Origin: Pseudodonghicola flavimaris
GTDB lineage: Bacteria > Pseudomonadota > Alphaproteobacteria > Rhodobacterales > Rhodobacteraceae
NCBI RefSeq assembly: GCF_030164425.1
Contig: NZ_JASNJD010000002.1
Location: 186,001-250,000, forward strand
Reading direction: 5' to 3'
Length of the DNA: 64,000 nucleotides
The first letter of the stretch is position 1. Each line of letters begins with the position of its first letter. Below, one piece after another: positions 1 to 8,407 of the stretch. The translations under genes and the position numbers were made by a program. The notes under the pieces are model-generated. The model worked only from the letters and a program-made list of their open reading frames with translations. It did no database searches and was not told the origin of the DNA.

Positions 1-2383
1 CGGTGCCGCCTTTCGAGCGGGTGTCGGAGCTGTCGGCCTGGGTGAACTTGTCGAAGATCGTCGGCTGCGCCGCCTTCGGAATGCCGGTGCCGAAATCGCG
101 CACCGACAGCCGCAGCGCCCCCCGATGCGGCTGCAGCCGGATCACGACCTCCGACCCCTTGTGCGAGAACTTGGAGGCATTCGACAGCAGATTATCCATC
201 ACCTGCATCAGCCGGTTGCGATCGCCCAGCGTCATCAGGGTCCCCGGTTCGCCATCGATCTCCGCCCGCAGCGTGACGCCGAACTTGTCGGCGTAGAAGC
301 TGTTCGCCTCGATCGCCGCGGCCACCAGATCGGCCAGATCCAGCGGCTCCATCTTGAAGTCCATCTTACCGGCCTCGATCTTCTCGAGATCGAGGATATC
401 GTTGATCAGCATCACCAGCCGGTCGCAGTTGGTACTGGCCATAGACACCATCTTCTTCACCGGGTCGGACATGTCGCCGATGGAGCCCGACATCGCCAAC
501 CCCAGCGCGCCTTTCATCGAGGTCAGCGGCGTGCGCAATTCGTGGCTGACGGTCGAGATGAATTCGGTCTTCGCCTTCTCCGCCACCTTGCGCTGGGTGA
601 TATCGCGATAGATCGCCACCAGCCGCGGTTCATCCTGATCCGGGCGGACGTATTCCAGGCTGATCTCATAGGGCGTGCCGGACCGGGTGGTGACCTCCCA
701 GGTGATCCGCCGCTCCGGCCCTTCGACCAGCGCGTCACGGCGCATCTCCAGCGCCCGCAGCTCCTCTGCCGGGATGAACTCCCCGACCCGCCGGCCCTTC
801 CAGCGGTCGCCGACCCGGGGCCGGATCATTTCCTGCGCGGCCTGGTTGCAATAGAGTATTTCCAGCGACGCCGGGCGCAGCACCAGAACCTGATCCTCGA
901 TCAGCTCCAGCGTGTCGTTGAACCGTTCCTCGGAAATCCCCTTGCGGGTCTGGGTCACATCGGTGGCAACCACGGCGATCTCGCTCAGGGCATCGCCGCT
1001 GCCGGTGACCGGAATGCAGGTGCATTGCACGAAGGCTGAGGATCCATCCTCGCGCAGCAGGGTCAGCGCCCCGTTCCACGGCGCCCCCGCCTTCATCGCG
1101 GCCATGATATCGCCCATCAGCAGATCGCGGTCGCCCGCACCCAGAAGATCGGACAGCCGGTGGCTGAGCAGCCCCTGGCGCCGGCGGTCGATGGTGGTGC
1201 AGAAGCGGTCGTTGACATGCGAGATGACGCCGTCCTGCGTCAGCATGCAGAACACCGTGTGATCCTCGATCGCGTTGCGATAGAAGATTTTCGACCGCAC
1301 CTCGGATTGCAGCACATTGCGCCGCGCTTCGGCCAGCCGGATATTGCGGCGCAACTCATAGGCCAGGAACAGCAGCGACAGCAGGATCAGCGCCATGCCA
1401 CCGACAATCGGCGCGCGATAGCTGCGGAAAATGCGGTTGGCGGCCTGCAGCAGATAATTCTCATAGGGCCGGACACGCAGCGAGATCAGCAGATCATGCA
1501 CCGGCTGATAGTTCTGCGGCGCCAGCCAGACCACGCCCCCCGCCGCCGTCGCCTCCGGCCCGGCGACATCCAGCGTCAGCAACGCGTTGATCACCATCGC
1601 CAGCACCGGCTCGGGCACATCGGGCAGCGCCGACAGCACCCATTGTGGATAGAGCGGGGTGGAGACCCAGAACGGATAGCCCTCTGCCGGCAGGGCAGAG
1701 ACCGGCGCGAAATCGTCCAGATCGATGGCGCCGGCCGCCGCCAGCTCCTCCAGCAGACCGGCCCGGATCACACCGGCATCGACCAGCCCGGATTGCACCG
1801 CATAGACCACTTCGCGCTGATTGCCGCCGGAAAAGATCAGCTCGGACAGGGCGCTGTCCGGATCCATCCGCCGCTTGCGGAATTCCTGCGCCGCCAGCCA
1901 CCAACCGCCGAAATCGCCGCGCTCCACCGCCATCACCCGCCGCCCCTCGAGCTGGCGGATATCGCGCAGCGGGCTATCGGCGCGGGCGAAGATCAGCGCC
2001 CCGGTGGCGTCATAGGTGTGGCCCTGCCAGTGCTTACCGACAGAGAGCAGCGCCCGCGCACCGCTTTCCACCTCGGCGGCGACATAGGAGGCCGGATCGC
2101 TCAGGGTGAAATCCAGCCGGCCCTCCTCGACCGCCTGCGTCATCGACGCCAGCGTCTGCGGCGCGATGGCGAAGCGATAGGGCAGATCCTGCGCGGCGGC
2201 GGTGCGGTTGAGAAACGCCGCCGTCGGCGCCCAGGCTTCGAGCGTACGGGTCGCCCCTTCGGTCGACACCACACCGATCTGAAGCTGTTGCGGCGGCTCC
2301 GGCGCCTGCTGCGCCGTCGCGGTCAGGGACAGCCCGAGCAGGCATAGCAGCGCCAGTGCCAGGCCGCTCAGCCCAGGCCGCAT
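1..2383 (-). CDS. Sensor histidine kinase with PhnD-like periplasmic domain (partial, C-terminus off window)
   Basis: The gene starts at ATG 2383 and stays open to the left edge, so at least 794 residues. A signal peptide (about residues 1-25, ending near TATAQ) is followed by a periplasmic substrate-binding domain of the PhnD/phosphonate-binding type (about 30-300), one membrane helix (about 325-345), two PAS domains, and a HisKA domain with H-box VSHELRTP; the phospho-acceptor is His614. The ATPase domain shows an N-box (MDNLLSNASKFS) and a DFGTGIP G1 box before the edge. It should sense a small ligand outside the membrane and autophosphorylate. It lies 19 bp after an HPt gene and after a response regulator, all on the same strand. 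An HPt partner suggests a receiver domain in the missing C-terminus (inference). The ligand is unknown; the phosphonate-type fold does not prove a phosphonate. Confidence 0.9.
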   Translation of the reverse strand, partial: MRPGLSGLALALLCLLGLSLTATAQQAPEPPQQLQIGVVSTEGATRTLEAWAPTAAFLNRTAAAQDLPYRFAIAPQTLASMTQAVEEGRLDFTLSDPASYVAAEVESGARALLSVGKHWQGHTYDATGALIFARADSPLRDIRQLEGRRVMAVERGDFGGWWLAAQEFRKRRMDPDSALSELIFSGGNQREVVYAVQSGLVDAGVIRAGLLEELAAAGAIDLDDFAPVSALPAEGYPFWVSTPLYPQWVLSALPDVPEPVLAMVINALLTLDVAGPEATAAGGVVWLAPQNYQPVHDLLISLRVRPYENYLLQAANRIFRSYRAPIVGGMALILLSLLFLAYELRRNIRLAEARRNVLQSEVRSKIFYRNAIEDHTVFCMLTQDGVISHVNDRFCTTIDRRRQGLLSHRLSDLLGAGDRDLLMGDIMAAMKAGAPWNGALTLLREDGSSAFVQCTCIPVTGSGDALSEIAVVATDVTQTRKGISEERFNDTLELIEDQVLVLRPASLEILYCNQAAQEMIRPRVGDRWKGRRVGEFIPAEELRALEMRRDALVEGPERRITWEVTTRSGTPYEISLEYVRPDQDEPRLVAIYRDITQRKVAEKAKTEFISTVSHELRTPLTSMKGALGLAMSGSIGDMSDPVKKMVSMASTNCDRLVMLINDILDLEKIEAGKMDFKMEPLDLADLVAAAIEANSFYADKFGVTLRAEIDGEPGTLMTLGDRNRLMQVMDNLLSNASKFSHKGSEVVIRLQPHRGALRLSVRDFGTGIPKAAQPTIFDKFTQADSSDTRSKGGT

Positions 2384-2402
2384 GCTCCGCCGCTCCGCCG
2401 TC

Positions 2403-2885
2403 TCATTTCGCATCCAGACTGCGCTCCATCTCGTCGAGAAGCCGGTTCACCAGCTCGCGCAGCTCGTCACGCACCTGTGGGCCGGACAAATCCGTCAGAC
2501 TGTCGATCCGGTGTTCCAGCTGCGCCGCGCGCTCTCCGATCCGGGGAAAGCCGACGCTGCCGCAAATCCCGTGCAGCTTGTGTGCCTGCGCGCGTAGCGC
2601 CGCCGTCGCGGCGGTCCAGCCTTCGATGTCCTGCAGCGCGTCCAGATGTTCGTAAAGCGCGTCGATCCGGTCCGAGAGCGACTCGACAAATCTCGCGCGG
2701 ATGCGCGCAAGCCCTGCGTCAAGCTGCGCCGCCCTGGCGGCGTCCAACCCCTGAACCATCCGACCGTACCAACCCGTTCCGCTCAATCGCCCGCGACGTC
2801 CCTGAGGCGTCTTCTGACACCGGCGTCGCATGTCGTTCTCATTGGCCATCGCAGTGCCCGCAGGCACAGGCGGCGCTTCGCTCAT
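2403..2885 (-). CDS. HPt domain phosphotransfer protein
   Basis: A 160-residue protein whose second half is a histidine phosphotransfer domain: four-helix pattern with the motif AHKLHG, acceptor His102, followed by a Gly/Phe turn as in HPt proteins. It would shuttle phosphate between the sensor kinase downstream and the response regulator upstream. The first 42 residues are Arg-rich and not conserved-looking; an internal ATG at 2759 would give just the HPt domain. I keep 2885 because the best promoter (2907-2935) places a transcript start only about 15 bases before it, although no clear Shine-Dalgarno is present. The start is the uncertain part. Confidence 0.82.
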   Translation of the reverse strand: MSEAPPVPAGTAMANENDMRRRCQKTPQGRRGRLSGTGWYGRMVQGLDAARAAQLDAGLARIRARFVESLSDRIDALYEHLDALQDIEGWTAATAALRAQAHKLHGICGSVGFPRIGERAAQLEHRIDSLTDLSGPQVRDELRELVNRLLDEMERSLDAK

Positions 2886-2906
2886 AAACCAGCGCGGTTA
2901 AAGGGC

Positions 2907-2935
2907 GATATAAAAAACCGCGAATTTGTTAACAA
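2907..2935 (-). promoter_or_regulatory. Candidate promoter with palindrome over -35, HPt/kinase operon
   Basis: On the minus strand a -35 TTGTTA (2935-2930) and a -10 TATATC (2912-2907) are separated by exactly 17 bases. The 12-base perfect palindrome TTTGTTAACAAA (2925-2936) covers the -35, a typical position for a repressor or activator site. The stretch is strikingly AT-rich against its surroundings. Which protein binds is unknown. Confidence 0.45.
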
Positions 2936-3076
2936 ACCCGCCGTCTTGATGCCGATTAGACACGCAAGCGCACCAAAACACGGGGTCTGTCAGCCTGCCC
3001 GCGCCACACCGCGCATCCGTATTCCCGCGCCCCGACGATCCGGGTTCCCCGAAACCTCAGCCCCCGTGACGCCCGA

Positions 3077-4042
3077 TCAGGCCGCATGCACCGCCATGAA
3101 TCCGCCGGCGCTGCGCGCCGGTGCCGGGGCCTCGATCCGCGCGCCCTGTTTCAGATTGTCCACCGCCCGATCCAGAAATCGCAGATCGTCGCGACGCTCC
3201 AGCAGCTTGGGCGCGGCCACGGCGCCGACCTGGGCGGAGAAACTGGTCGGAACCTCGTCGCAATAGACCAGATCGGGATCGTTCAGCATGGAGATCAGCT
3301 GATCCTGCACCGTTTCCATCTGCGGCAGCGACCGTTTCGGCCCGACGCAGAGGAAGACTCCATCGCCGATATAGGTCACGAAGGCCTGGCTGCCGACCAA
3401 CACGTCCGAGATCACCTCGGCCACATCGGTGACGACATAGGCGAATTCCTCGGCGGTGGACCCGGCATGCACCTGCTCCAGCTCCGGCACCCGGATCGCG
3501 AAGGCGCCGATGGCGAACTGCTTCTGCTCCTTCATGATCATCACGTAGTTCTTGAGCACGCCATTCGATACGTAGCCCTTGATTTCCTCGATGGTGATCG
3601 GATGCGTGAAGGCGGCCTGCGGCTTTTCCGGCCGCGGCGCCAGAGCGGCGGCGGCGCGGCGGGTTTCGGCCTGTAGCCGGTCGGCCAGGCGAATGCGCGT
3701 CATCAGCTCTGTGGTGTCGAAGGGCTTGGTCACATAATCGGTGGCCCCGGCCAGGAACGCCCGGTCGATATAATCCTTCTGGTTCATCGCGGTGATCATC
3801 ACCACCGGCGCACTGCGATAGATTTCCATGTCGCGGACCCGGCGGGTCAGTTCGATCCCATCCATCCCCGGCATCTGGATATCGAACATGAACGCGTCGA
3901 AGGGCACCCCGGCGGAAGCGATCTTGCGCAGCGCGTCTTCGCCGCTCTCGGCGAGGACGACATCGCTGTACCCATGTGCTTCGAGCGTGGCGAGGAGGAG
4001 TTCACGGATCAGTTCGTCGTCATCGACAGCAAGGATTTTCAT
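3077..4042 (-). CDS. Response regulator, REC plus degenerate GGDEF-like domain
   Basis: 321 residues. An N-terminal receiver domain (about 1-120) has acidic residues Asp7/Asp8, phospho-acceptor Asp54 in FMFDIQMPGMDG, and Lys106 in VTKPFD. After an Ala/Arg-rich linker, residues about 165-310 look like a GGDEF fold whose active-site turn GGDEF has become GDGVF (around 226-230), so no diguanylate cyclase activity is expected; it may bind a nucleotide or a partner protein instead (inference). It is the first gene of a minus-strand group with an HPt protein and a sensor kinase and is probably the terminal output of that phosphorelay. No DNA-binding domain is visible. Confidence 0.88.
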   Translation of the reverse strand: MKILAVDDDELIRELLLATLEAHGYSDVVLAESGEDALRKIASAGVPFDAFMFDIQMPGMDGIELTRRVRDMEIYRSAPVVMITAMNQKDYIDRAFLAGATDYVTKPFDTTELMTRIRLADRLQAETRRAAAALAPRPEKPQAAFTHPITIEEIKGYVSNGVLKNYVMIMKEQKQFAIGAFAIRVPELEQVHAGSTAEEFAYVVTDVAEVISDVLVGSQAFVTYIGDGVFLCVGPKRSLPQMETVQDQLISMLNDPDLVYCDEVPTSFSAQVGAVAAPKLLERRDDLRFLDRAVDNLKQGARIEAPAPARSAGGFMAVHAA

Positions 4043-4329
4043 ATCGCTCTCCAGTCGTTCCGCCGCTTGTGACCCGGCAGTTACGTCTCGCTCGGCGCTT
4101 CTGCGCCCGTGTTCCCATTGGCCCTCACTTATATGGCTCGATTCGACCGGTGAGGTAGCTCAGCTCTACGCTTAAGGTTGCATAAGGGGGGAAGAATATG
4201 GCGCAAATTTGACCGACTTTGGGATCAGTTGCGATTGCCGTCACGGAAGCTTCGCATCTGCAGAAAACCCGCGCGGGCCGAAGGCAGCCCACCCCTGGAC
4301 GAACCGCGCCGCCCGCACCGGTTCCCGCG
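4043..4329. other. Intergenic region upstream of the response regulator
   Basis: No gene is supported here. A -10-like TATAAG on the minus strand (4133-4128) may belong to the response regulator promoter, but no good -35 sits 16-18 bases upstream. An AT-rich patch with a TTGCATAAG sequence lies around 4168-4176. Confidence 0.4.
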
Positions 4330-4674
4330 TCAGTTGCGGAACGGGTCCCCCGCGTCGGGGTCCAGGTCCAGCCAGTAGAACAGCCCGTCGGGGCCACCGT
4401 CGGAGACGCAGCGCATCAGCCGGCGCGGCCGGTCGGTCACCACATCCGGCCGAACCGGCACCTCGACCGTCACCAGCGCCCCGGCGGAATAGGCCAGACC
4501 CGAGAAAAAGCAGAACCGCATTTCTGCCTGTTCAGGCAAGGGGCTGGCCCCCAGCGGCGTTGGCGGGTCACCTGCCCCGGCAGCGGCCACGGGCATCGCC
4601 CCCGCCACGGCCAGCGCCAGCGCACAGCCAACTGTGCCTCCTGCTCTCCGCCTGTCAGCCCAGCCATGCCGCAT
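4330..4674 (-). CDS. Small exported protein with conserved-looking Cys pair (DUF1496-like)
   Basis: 114 residues starting at ATG 4674, preceded by a good ribosome-binding site (AGGGAG, 7 bases upstream). An Arg-rich N-terminus and a hydrophobic Ala/Val segment ending near VAAAGAG look like a secretion signal. The mature part has a Cys (MRFCFFSG), then YSAGALV, and a second Cys (LMRC) followed by Asp/Gly-rich sequence and YWLDLDPDAG. The spacing Cys, Tyr-Ser-x-Gly-Ala, Cys resembles the DUF1496 family of small periplasmic proteins, recalled rather than searched. Function unknown. It stands alone between divergent or distant neighbours. Confidence 0.6.
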   Translation of the reverse strand: MRHGWADRRRAGGTVGCALALAVAGAMPVAAAGAGDPPTPLGASPLPEQAEMRFCFFSGLAYSAGALVTVEVPVRPDVVTDRPRRLMRCVSDGGPDGLFYWLDLDPDAGDPFRN

Positions 4675-5017
4675 GTCGCGCTCCCTTCCTGATCCTGCCG
4701 CAGGCTAGGCCCGAGGCCGTGAAAACCCAAGTCGGAAAAATACCACCTCAAGTTGCATACATTTCCCCGCCTCGGCCTGCGGGGTCAGTAACCGGCGCGC
4801 GATCTACGGGATTTCCACAGGGTTTCAGACGTTTCAAAACTATTTTGATATAACTTTAACGAGCCCGGCCACCGCCGGATTTGCTGCCGACCGCCTGCAC
4901 AACGGGCCGCCGGAGCGCCCGGAAACACCGCCGGACCATGCCGGCGATTCCCCTCCCGCCCCGGCGCACTGAGCCCGGCGCACCGCGAACGGAGCCCGTG
5001 GCCCCGCTCCTTCCCGG
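4675..5017. other. Intergenic region with AT-rich inverted repeat
   Basis: No coding region is supported. An AT-rich island around 4830-4862 contains the 15-base inverted repeat TCAAAA-CTA-TTTTGA (4834-4848) and -10-like sequences; it may be the promoter/operator of the small exported protein at 4674. The part next to 5018 is GC-rich and would hold the end of the metallophosphoesterase transcript; I see no strong terminator. Confidence 0.4.
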
Positions 5018-5830
5018 TCAGGAAAACCCGCTCAGCAGATCGTCGGGCAGCTCCCGGATCAGCGAACGCGGCCGCAGCGAGGAGAAGGTGACCTGAACCC
5101 CCTCAGGCAGCAGGTCGCAGATGGCGAAACCGCCATCCTCCAGGATCGTCATGCCGCGCGCCCGGGTCTCGTCGACGCCGGATTGCTGGCCGATGGTGGA
5201 GACCACCGGGATGCCGCGCCACAGCGTCACCCGGTTGGTGTGGATATGGCCGGTCAGCACCGCCGCTACGCCGCGCCCGGCCAGCAGATCGCCCAGCCGC
5301 GCGGTGGTGCCGGCATCGAGGGTTTCCCAGGCATAGGGTGCGTCGGGATCGAGCCGTGGCGGATGGTGGATCGCCACAATCTTCGGCAGATCCGGGTGCC
5401 GCGCCAGCATCTCCTCCGCATAGTCCAGCTGCGCCGGGCTGAGCCCGCCGCTGACCTGCCCGGGCTGCAGGCTGTCCAGCAGCACCAGATGCAGATCGCC
5501 GATCACCGCGTCATGATCGACCGTCGCCTCCGGCCCGGCCGGGTGATCCGGGAAGGTGGTGAAAAACGCCTCCCGCCGGTCATGATTGCCCAGTGTATAA
5601 AGGACCGGCATCTTCAGCCCGGCCATCATCCGTGCCAGCAACCGGTAGGAGGCCGGATCGCCGATATTGGTCAGATCGCCGGAGGCCACCACCGCATCGG
5701 GCGCCGGAGTCATCGCCGCGATAATGCCCACCATCCGCTCCAGCGTGGCGACGGTATCGGCATACTGATGGCTGTCCTCGGTCTCCGGCGCGGTCAGGTG
5801 GATATCGGTCAGATGCAGGATCCGGGTCAT
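5018..5830 (-). CDS. Class III-type metallophosphoesterase, last gene of dipeptide ABC operon
   Basis: 270 residues. All metal-binding motifs of the calcineurin-like phosphoesterase fold are present in order: LTDIHL, ASGDLTN, LGNHDRR, AIHHPP and TGHIHTN. The set and length match the CpdA/GpdQ group, which cleaves cyclic nucleotides or glycerophosphodiesters. No signal peptide, so cytoplasmic. The start overlaps the stop of the upstream ABC ATPase by ATGA, so it is translationally coupled to a peptide-type importer. This suggests that the imported solute or its product is a phosphodiester or phosphomonoester (inference); alternatively it adjusts a cyclic nucleotide signal. Confidence 0.88.
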   Translation of the reverse strand: MTRILHLTDIHLTAPETEDSHQYADTVATLERMVGIIAAMTPAPDAVVASGDLTNIGDPASYRLLARMMAGLKMPVLYTLGNHDRREAFFTTFPDHPAGPEATVDHDAVIGDLHLVLLDSLQPGQVSGGLSPAQLDYAEEMLARHPDLPKIVAIHHPPRLDPDAPYAWETLDAGTTARLGDLLAGRGVAAVLTGHIHTNRVTLWRGIPVVSTIGQQSGVDETRARGMTILEDGGFAICDLLPEGVQVTFSSLRPRSLIRELPDDLLSGFS

Positions 5831-6624
5831 GCCGCGCCCTCGCCCTGCAGCTCCAGCCGCGCCGCCGTCAGCAGGGTATGGGTGTATTCGTGCCCCGGTG
5901 CATTGAGGATTCCCGCCGCCGATCCCTGTTCGACGACCACACCATTTCTCAACACCAGAAGATCGTCGCAGAGGCTGGAGACCACCGCCAGATCGTGGCT
6001 GATGAAAAGGATGCCGAGCCCCATTTCCTCCTGCAGGTCCATCAGCAGGTTCAGGATCTGCGCCCGCACCGAGACATCCAGCGCCGAGACCGCCTCATCC
6101 GCGACCAGAAGCTTCGGCCGGGTGACGATGGCCCGGGCGATCGCGATCCGCTGCCGCTGCCCGCCTGAGAACTGATGCGGGAAGCGGTCGACATCCGCCG
6201 CCCGCAGCCCCACCTGCTCCAGCGTGCGGGCGATCAGCGCCGGATCGGCCGTACGCCCCGCGGCGCGCAGCGGCTGCGCCACCGACCAGCCAACCGAGCG
6301 GCGTGGGTCCAGCGATCCGAAGGGGTCCTGAAAAATCATCTGGAACTCGGGCCGCAGCGCCTGCAGCTCGCGCCGGGTCAGCGCGTGGATGTTCTTGCCC
6401 TCGAACAGCACCTCGCCCGCGTCCGGCGCCTCGAAGGCCATCACCATCCGCGCCAGCGTCGATTTGCCAGACCCGCTTTCGCCGACAATGCCCAGGGTCC
6501 GCCCCTGCGCGATCTGAACCGAGACGTTATCGACCGCCACCAGCGGCGCTTCCTCCTGAAACAGTCGCTTGCGCGGGCGCGGATAGCGGCGGGTGACGCC
6601 ACGGATATCGAGAAGAACGCTCAT
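5827..6624 (-). CDS. Dipeptide-type ABC transporter ATP-binding protein (DppF-like)
   Basis: 265 residues from ATG 6624; a longer upstream reading is possible but the ATGA overlap with the preceding ATPase and conservation beginning at MSVLLDIRGV fix the start. Walker A GESGSGKST, Q-loop [11 protein letters not shown], signature SGGQRQR, Walker B LLVADEA and switch His (FISHD) are all intact. The Cys-rich C-terminal tail seen in many oligopeptide ATPases is missing. It pairs with the next ATPase to power the importer encoded at 7586-9351. Confidence 0.92.
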   Translation of the reverse strand: MSVLLDIRGVTRRYPRPRKRLFQEEAPLVAVDNVSVQIAQGRTLGIVGESGSGKSTLARMVMAFEAPDAGEVLFEGKNIHALTRRELQALRPEFQMIFQDPFGSLDPRRSVGWSVAQPLRAAGRTADPALIARTLEQVGLRAADVDRFPHQFSGGQRQRIAIARAIVTRPKLLVADEAVSALDVSVRAQILNLLMDLQEEMGLGILFISHDLAVVSSLCDDLLVLRNGVVVEQGSAAGILNAPGHEYTHTLLTAARLELQGEGAA

Positions 6625-7589
6625 TCCATCGCCCCATCCATCACTTCGGGCACCCGGTGGCAGGCACAACTCCGGGATCCACCCACCGCATGGATCGCCG
6701 GGCGCGTCCCGGCGCAATGCGGCAGCTCCACCGCGCAGCGGCCGGAAAAGCGGCAGCCCGGCGGCAGATCGGCCAGCGCCGGCACATTGCCCGGGATCAT
6801 CGGCAGCCGCTTGCGCAGCTCACCGCCGGTGATGGTCGGGCGGGCATGCAGCAATCCCTTGGTATAGGGGTGTTTCGGGTCGGAGAGCACCTGCCCCACC
6901 GGCCCCATCTCGACGATCTCGCCGCCATACATCACCGCCACCGTCTCCGCGGTGCGGGCGACGGCGGCCAGGTCGTGGCTGATGAAGACAAGCATCATGC
7001 CCCGATCCCGTGCCAGCCGGGTCAGCAGATCGGTGATCCTGAGCGCGACATGCGCATCAAGCGCGGTGGTCGGTTCATCCGCGATCAGGATGCCGGGATC
7101 GCAGGCCAGCGCCAGCGCGATCAGCACCCGCTGCCGTTGTCCGCCGGACAGCTCGTGCGGATACTGCCGCAGCTTCTCCTCCGGGTCCTGGATGCCGGTC
7201 TCCTCGAACAACTCCAGCGCCCGGCGGCGAGCGTCGGATTTGCTCAGGCCCAGATGCAGCCGCAGCGGCTCCATCACCGTGTCGCCCACCCGCCGCAGCG
7301 GATTGAGCGCCATCATCGGCTCCTGAAAGATCATCGCCACCTTGCGCGCGCGCATCTCGCGCCACTCGCGGTCGGCGGCGCCGGACAGGTCGTGCGCGTC
7401 GATCGTCAGCCGGCCGCTCATCGCCGCCTGCTCCGGCAGCATGCCCATCAGTGCCAGCCCCAGCATCGACTTGCCCGAGCCGCTTTCGCCGACCAGCCCC
7501 AGCCGTTCGCCGGGCGTCAGCGTCAGGCTGATCCGGCGCAGCGCCTCGGCCTCGCCGAAGCGGACGGAAAGGTCCTGAACCTCGATCAT
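6621..7589 (-). CDS. Dipeptide-type ABC transporter ATP-binding protein (DppD-like)
   Basis: 322 residues from ATG 7589, which overlaps the permease stop by ATGA; the frame is open further upstream but that part is antisense-like Ala/Gly/Arg sequence. Walker A GESGSGKSM, Q-loop FQEPMMALNP, signature SGGQRQR, Walker B ILIADEP and switch His (FISHD) are present. The C-terminus has the Cys motif of oligopeptide ATPases (GCRFSGRC...HC...C). Partner of the DppF-like ATPase at 5827. Confidence 0.93.
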   Translation of the reverse strand: MIEVQDLSVRFGEAEALRRISLTLTPGERLGLVGESGSGKSMLGLALMGMLPEQAAMSGRLTIDAHDLSGAADREWREMRARKVAMIFQEPMMALNPLRRVGDTVMEPLRLHLGLSKSDARRRALELFEETGIQDPEEKLRQYPHELSGGQRQRVLIALALACDPGILIADEPTTALDAHVALRITDLLTRLARDRGMMLVFISHDLAAVARTAETVAVMYGGEIVEMGPVGQVLSDPKHPYTKGLLHARPTITGGELRKRLPMIPGNVPALADLPPGCRFSGRCAVELPHCAGTRPAIHAVGGSRSCACHRVPEVMDGAME

Positions 7590-8407
7590 GCGCGCCCCCG
7601 TGCCAGCCGGGGATCGGAGACATCGCGCAGCCCGTCGCCCAGAAGACCGAAGCCCAGCACCGCCGCGATGATGCAAAGCCCCGGATAGATCGCCAGCTGC
7701 GGCGCCAGATACATCAGCGTCTGCGCCTCGTTCAGCATCCGCCCCCAGGAGGGCATCGGCGGCTGCGCACCAAGGCCCAGATAGCTCAGCGCCGCCTCGG
7801 CCAGGATGGCGACGGCGAATTCGATGGTCGCCTGCACGATCAGCGCGGCAGAGATGTTGGGCAGCACATGTTCCACGGTCAGACTGAACTGGCTGGCGCC
7901 GGCCGCCCGGCCCGCCAGCACGTAATCGCGGGTCCAGATCTGGTTCGCCGCCCCCCGCGCCACCCGTGCGAAGATCGGCACGTTGATGAAAGCGATCGCC
8001 AGGATCGCATTCGACAGCGACGGGCCGAAGGCCGCCGCCAGCATGATCGCGAACAGCAGCGCCGGAAACGCGAAGCCCAGATCCGCCAGCCGCATGATCG
8101 CGGTTTCCACCCAGCCGCCGCAGGCAGAGGCGGTCAGCCCCAGCGCTGTGCCGATGGCGCCGCCGACCCCGACCGCGATGAAGGCTACCGCCAGGGAGTT
8201 GACCGAAGCCGCCATCAGCAGGCTCAGCACGTCGCGGCCCAGCTGATCGGTGCCCAGCCAATGCGCCGCCGAGGTGGGGCGGAACTTCTCCGTCACGCTC
8301 AGCATGGTGTGATCATAGGGGGTCCAGACCAGCGACAGCAGGGCCACCGCGCTCAGCACGATGACCAGAAAGGCCCCGATCCGCAGGTTGATCGCCCGGG
8401 TCGTCAT
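7586..8407 (-). CDS. Dipeptide-type ABC transporter permease (DppC-like)
   Basis: 273 residues with about six membrane helices. The N-terminus carries the family signature HWLGTDQLGRDVLS, and the cytoplasmic coupling loop is GRAAGASQFSLTVEHVLPN. Ends with GDGLRDVSDPRL, typical of DppC. It overlaps both neighbours by ATGA and forms the channel with the DppB-like permease. Confidence 0.93.
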   Translation of the reverse strand: MTTRAINLRIGAFLVIVLSAVALLSLVWTPYDHTMLSVTEKFRPTSAAHWLGTDQLGRDVLSLLMAASVNSLAVAFIAVGVGGAIGTALGLTASACGGWVETAIMRLADLGFAFPALLFAIMLAAAFGPSLSNAILAIAFINVPIFARVARGAANQIWTRDYVLAGRAAGASQFSLTVEHVLPNISAALIVQATIEFAVAILAEAALSYLGLGAQPPMPSWGRMLNEAQTLMYLAPQLAIYPGLCIIAAVLGFGLLGDGLRDVSDPRLARGRA

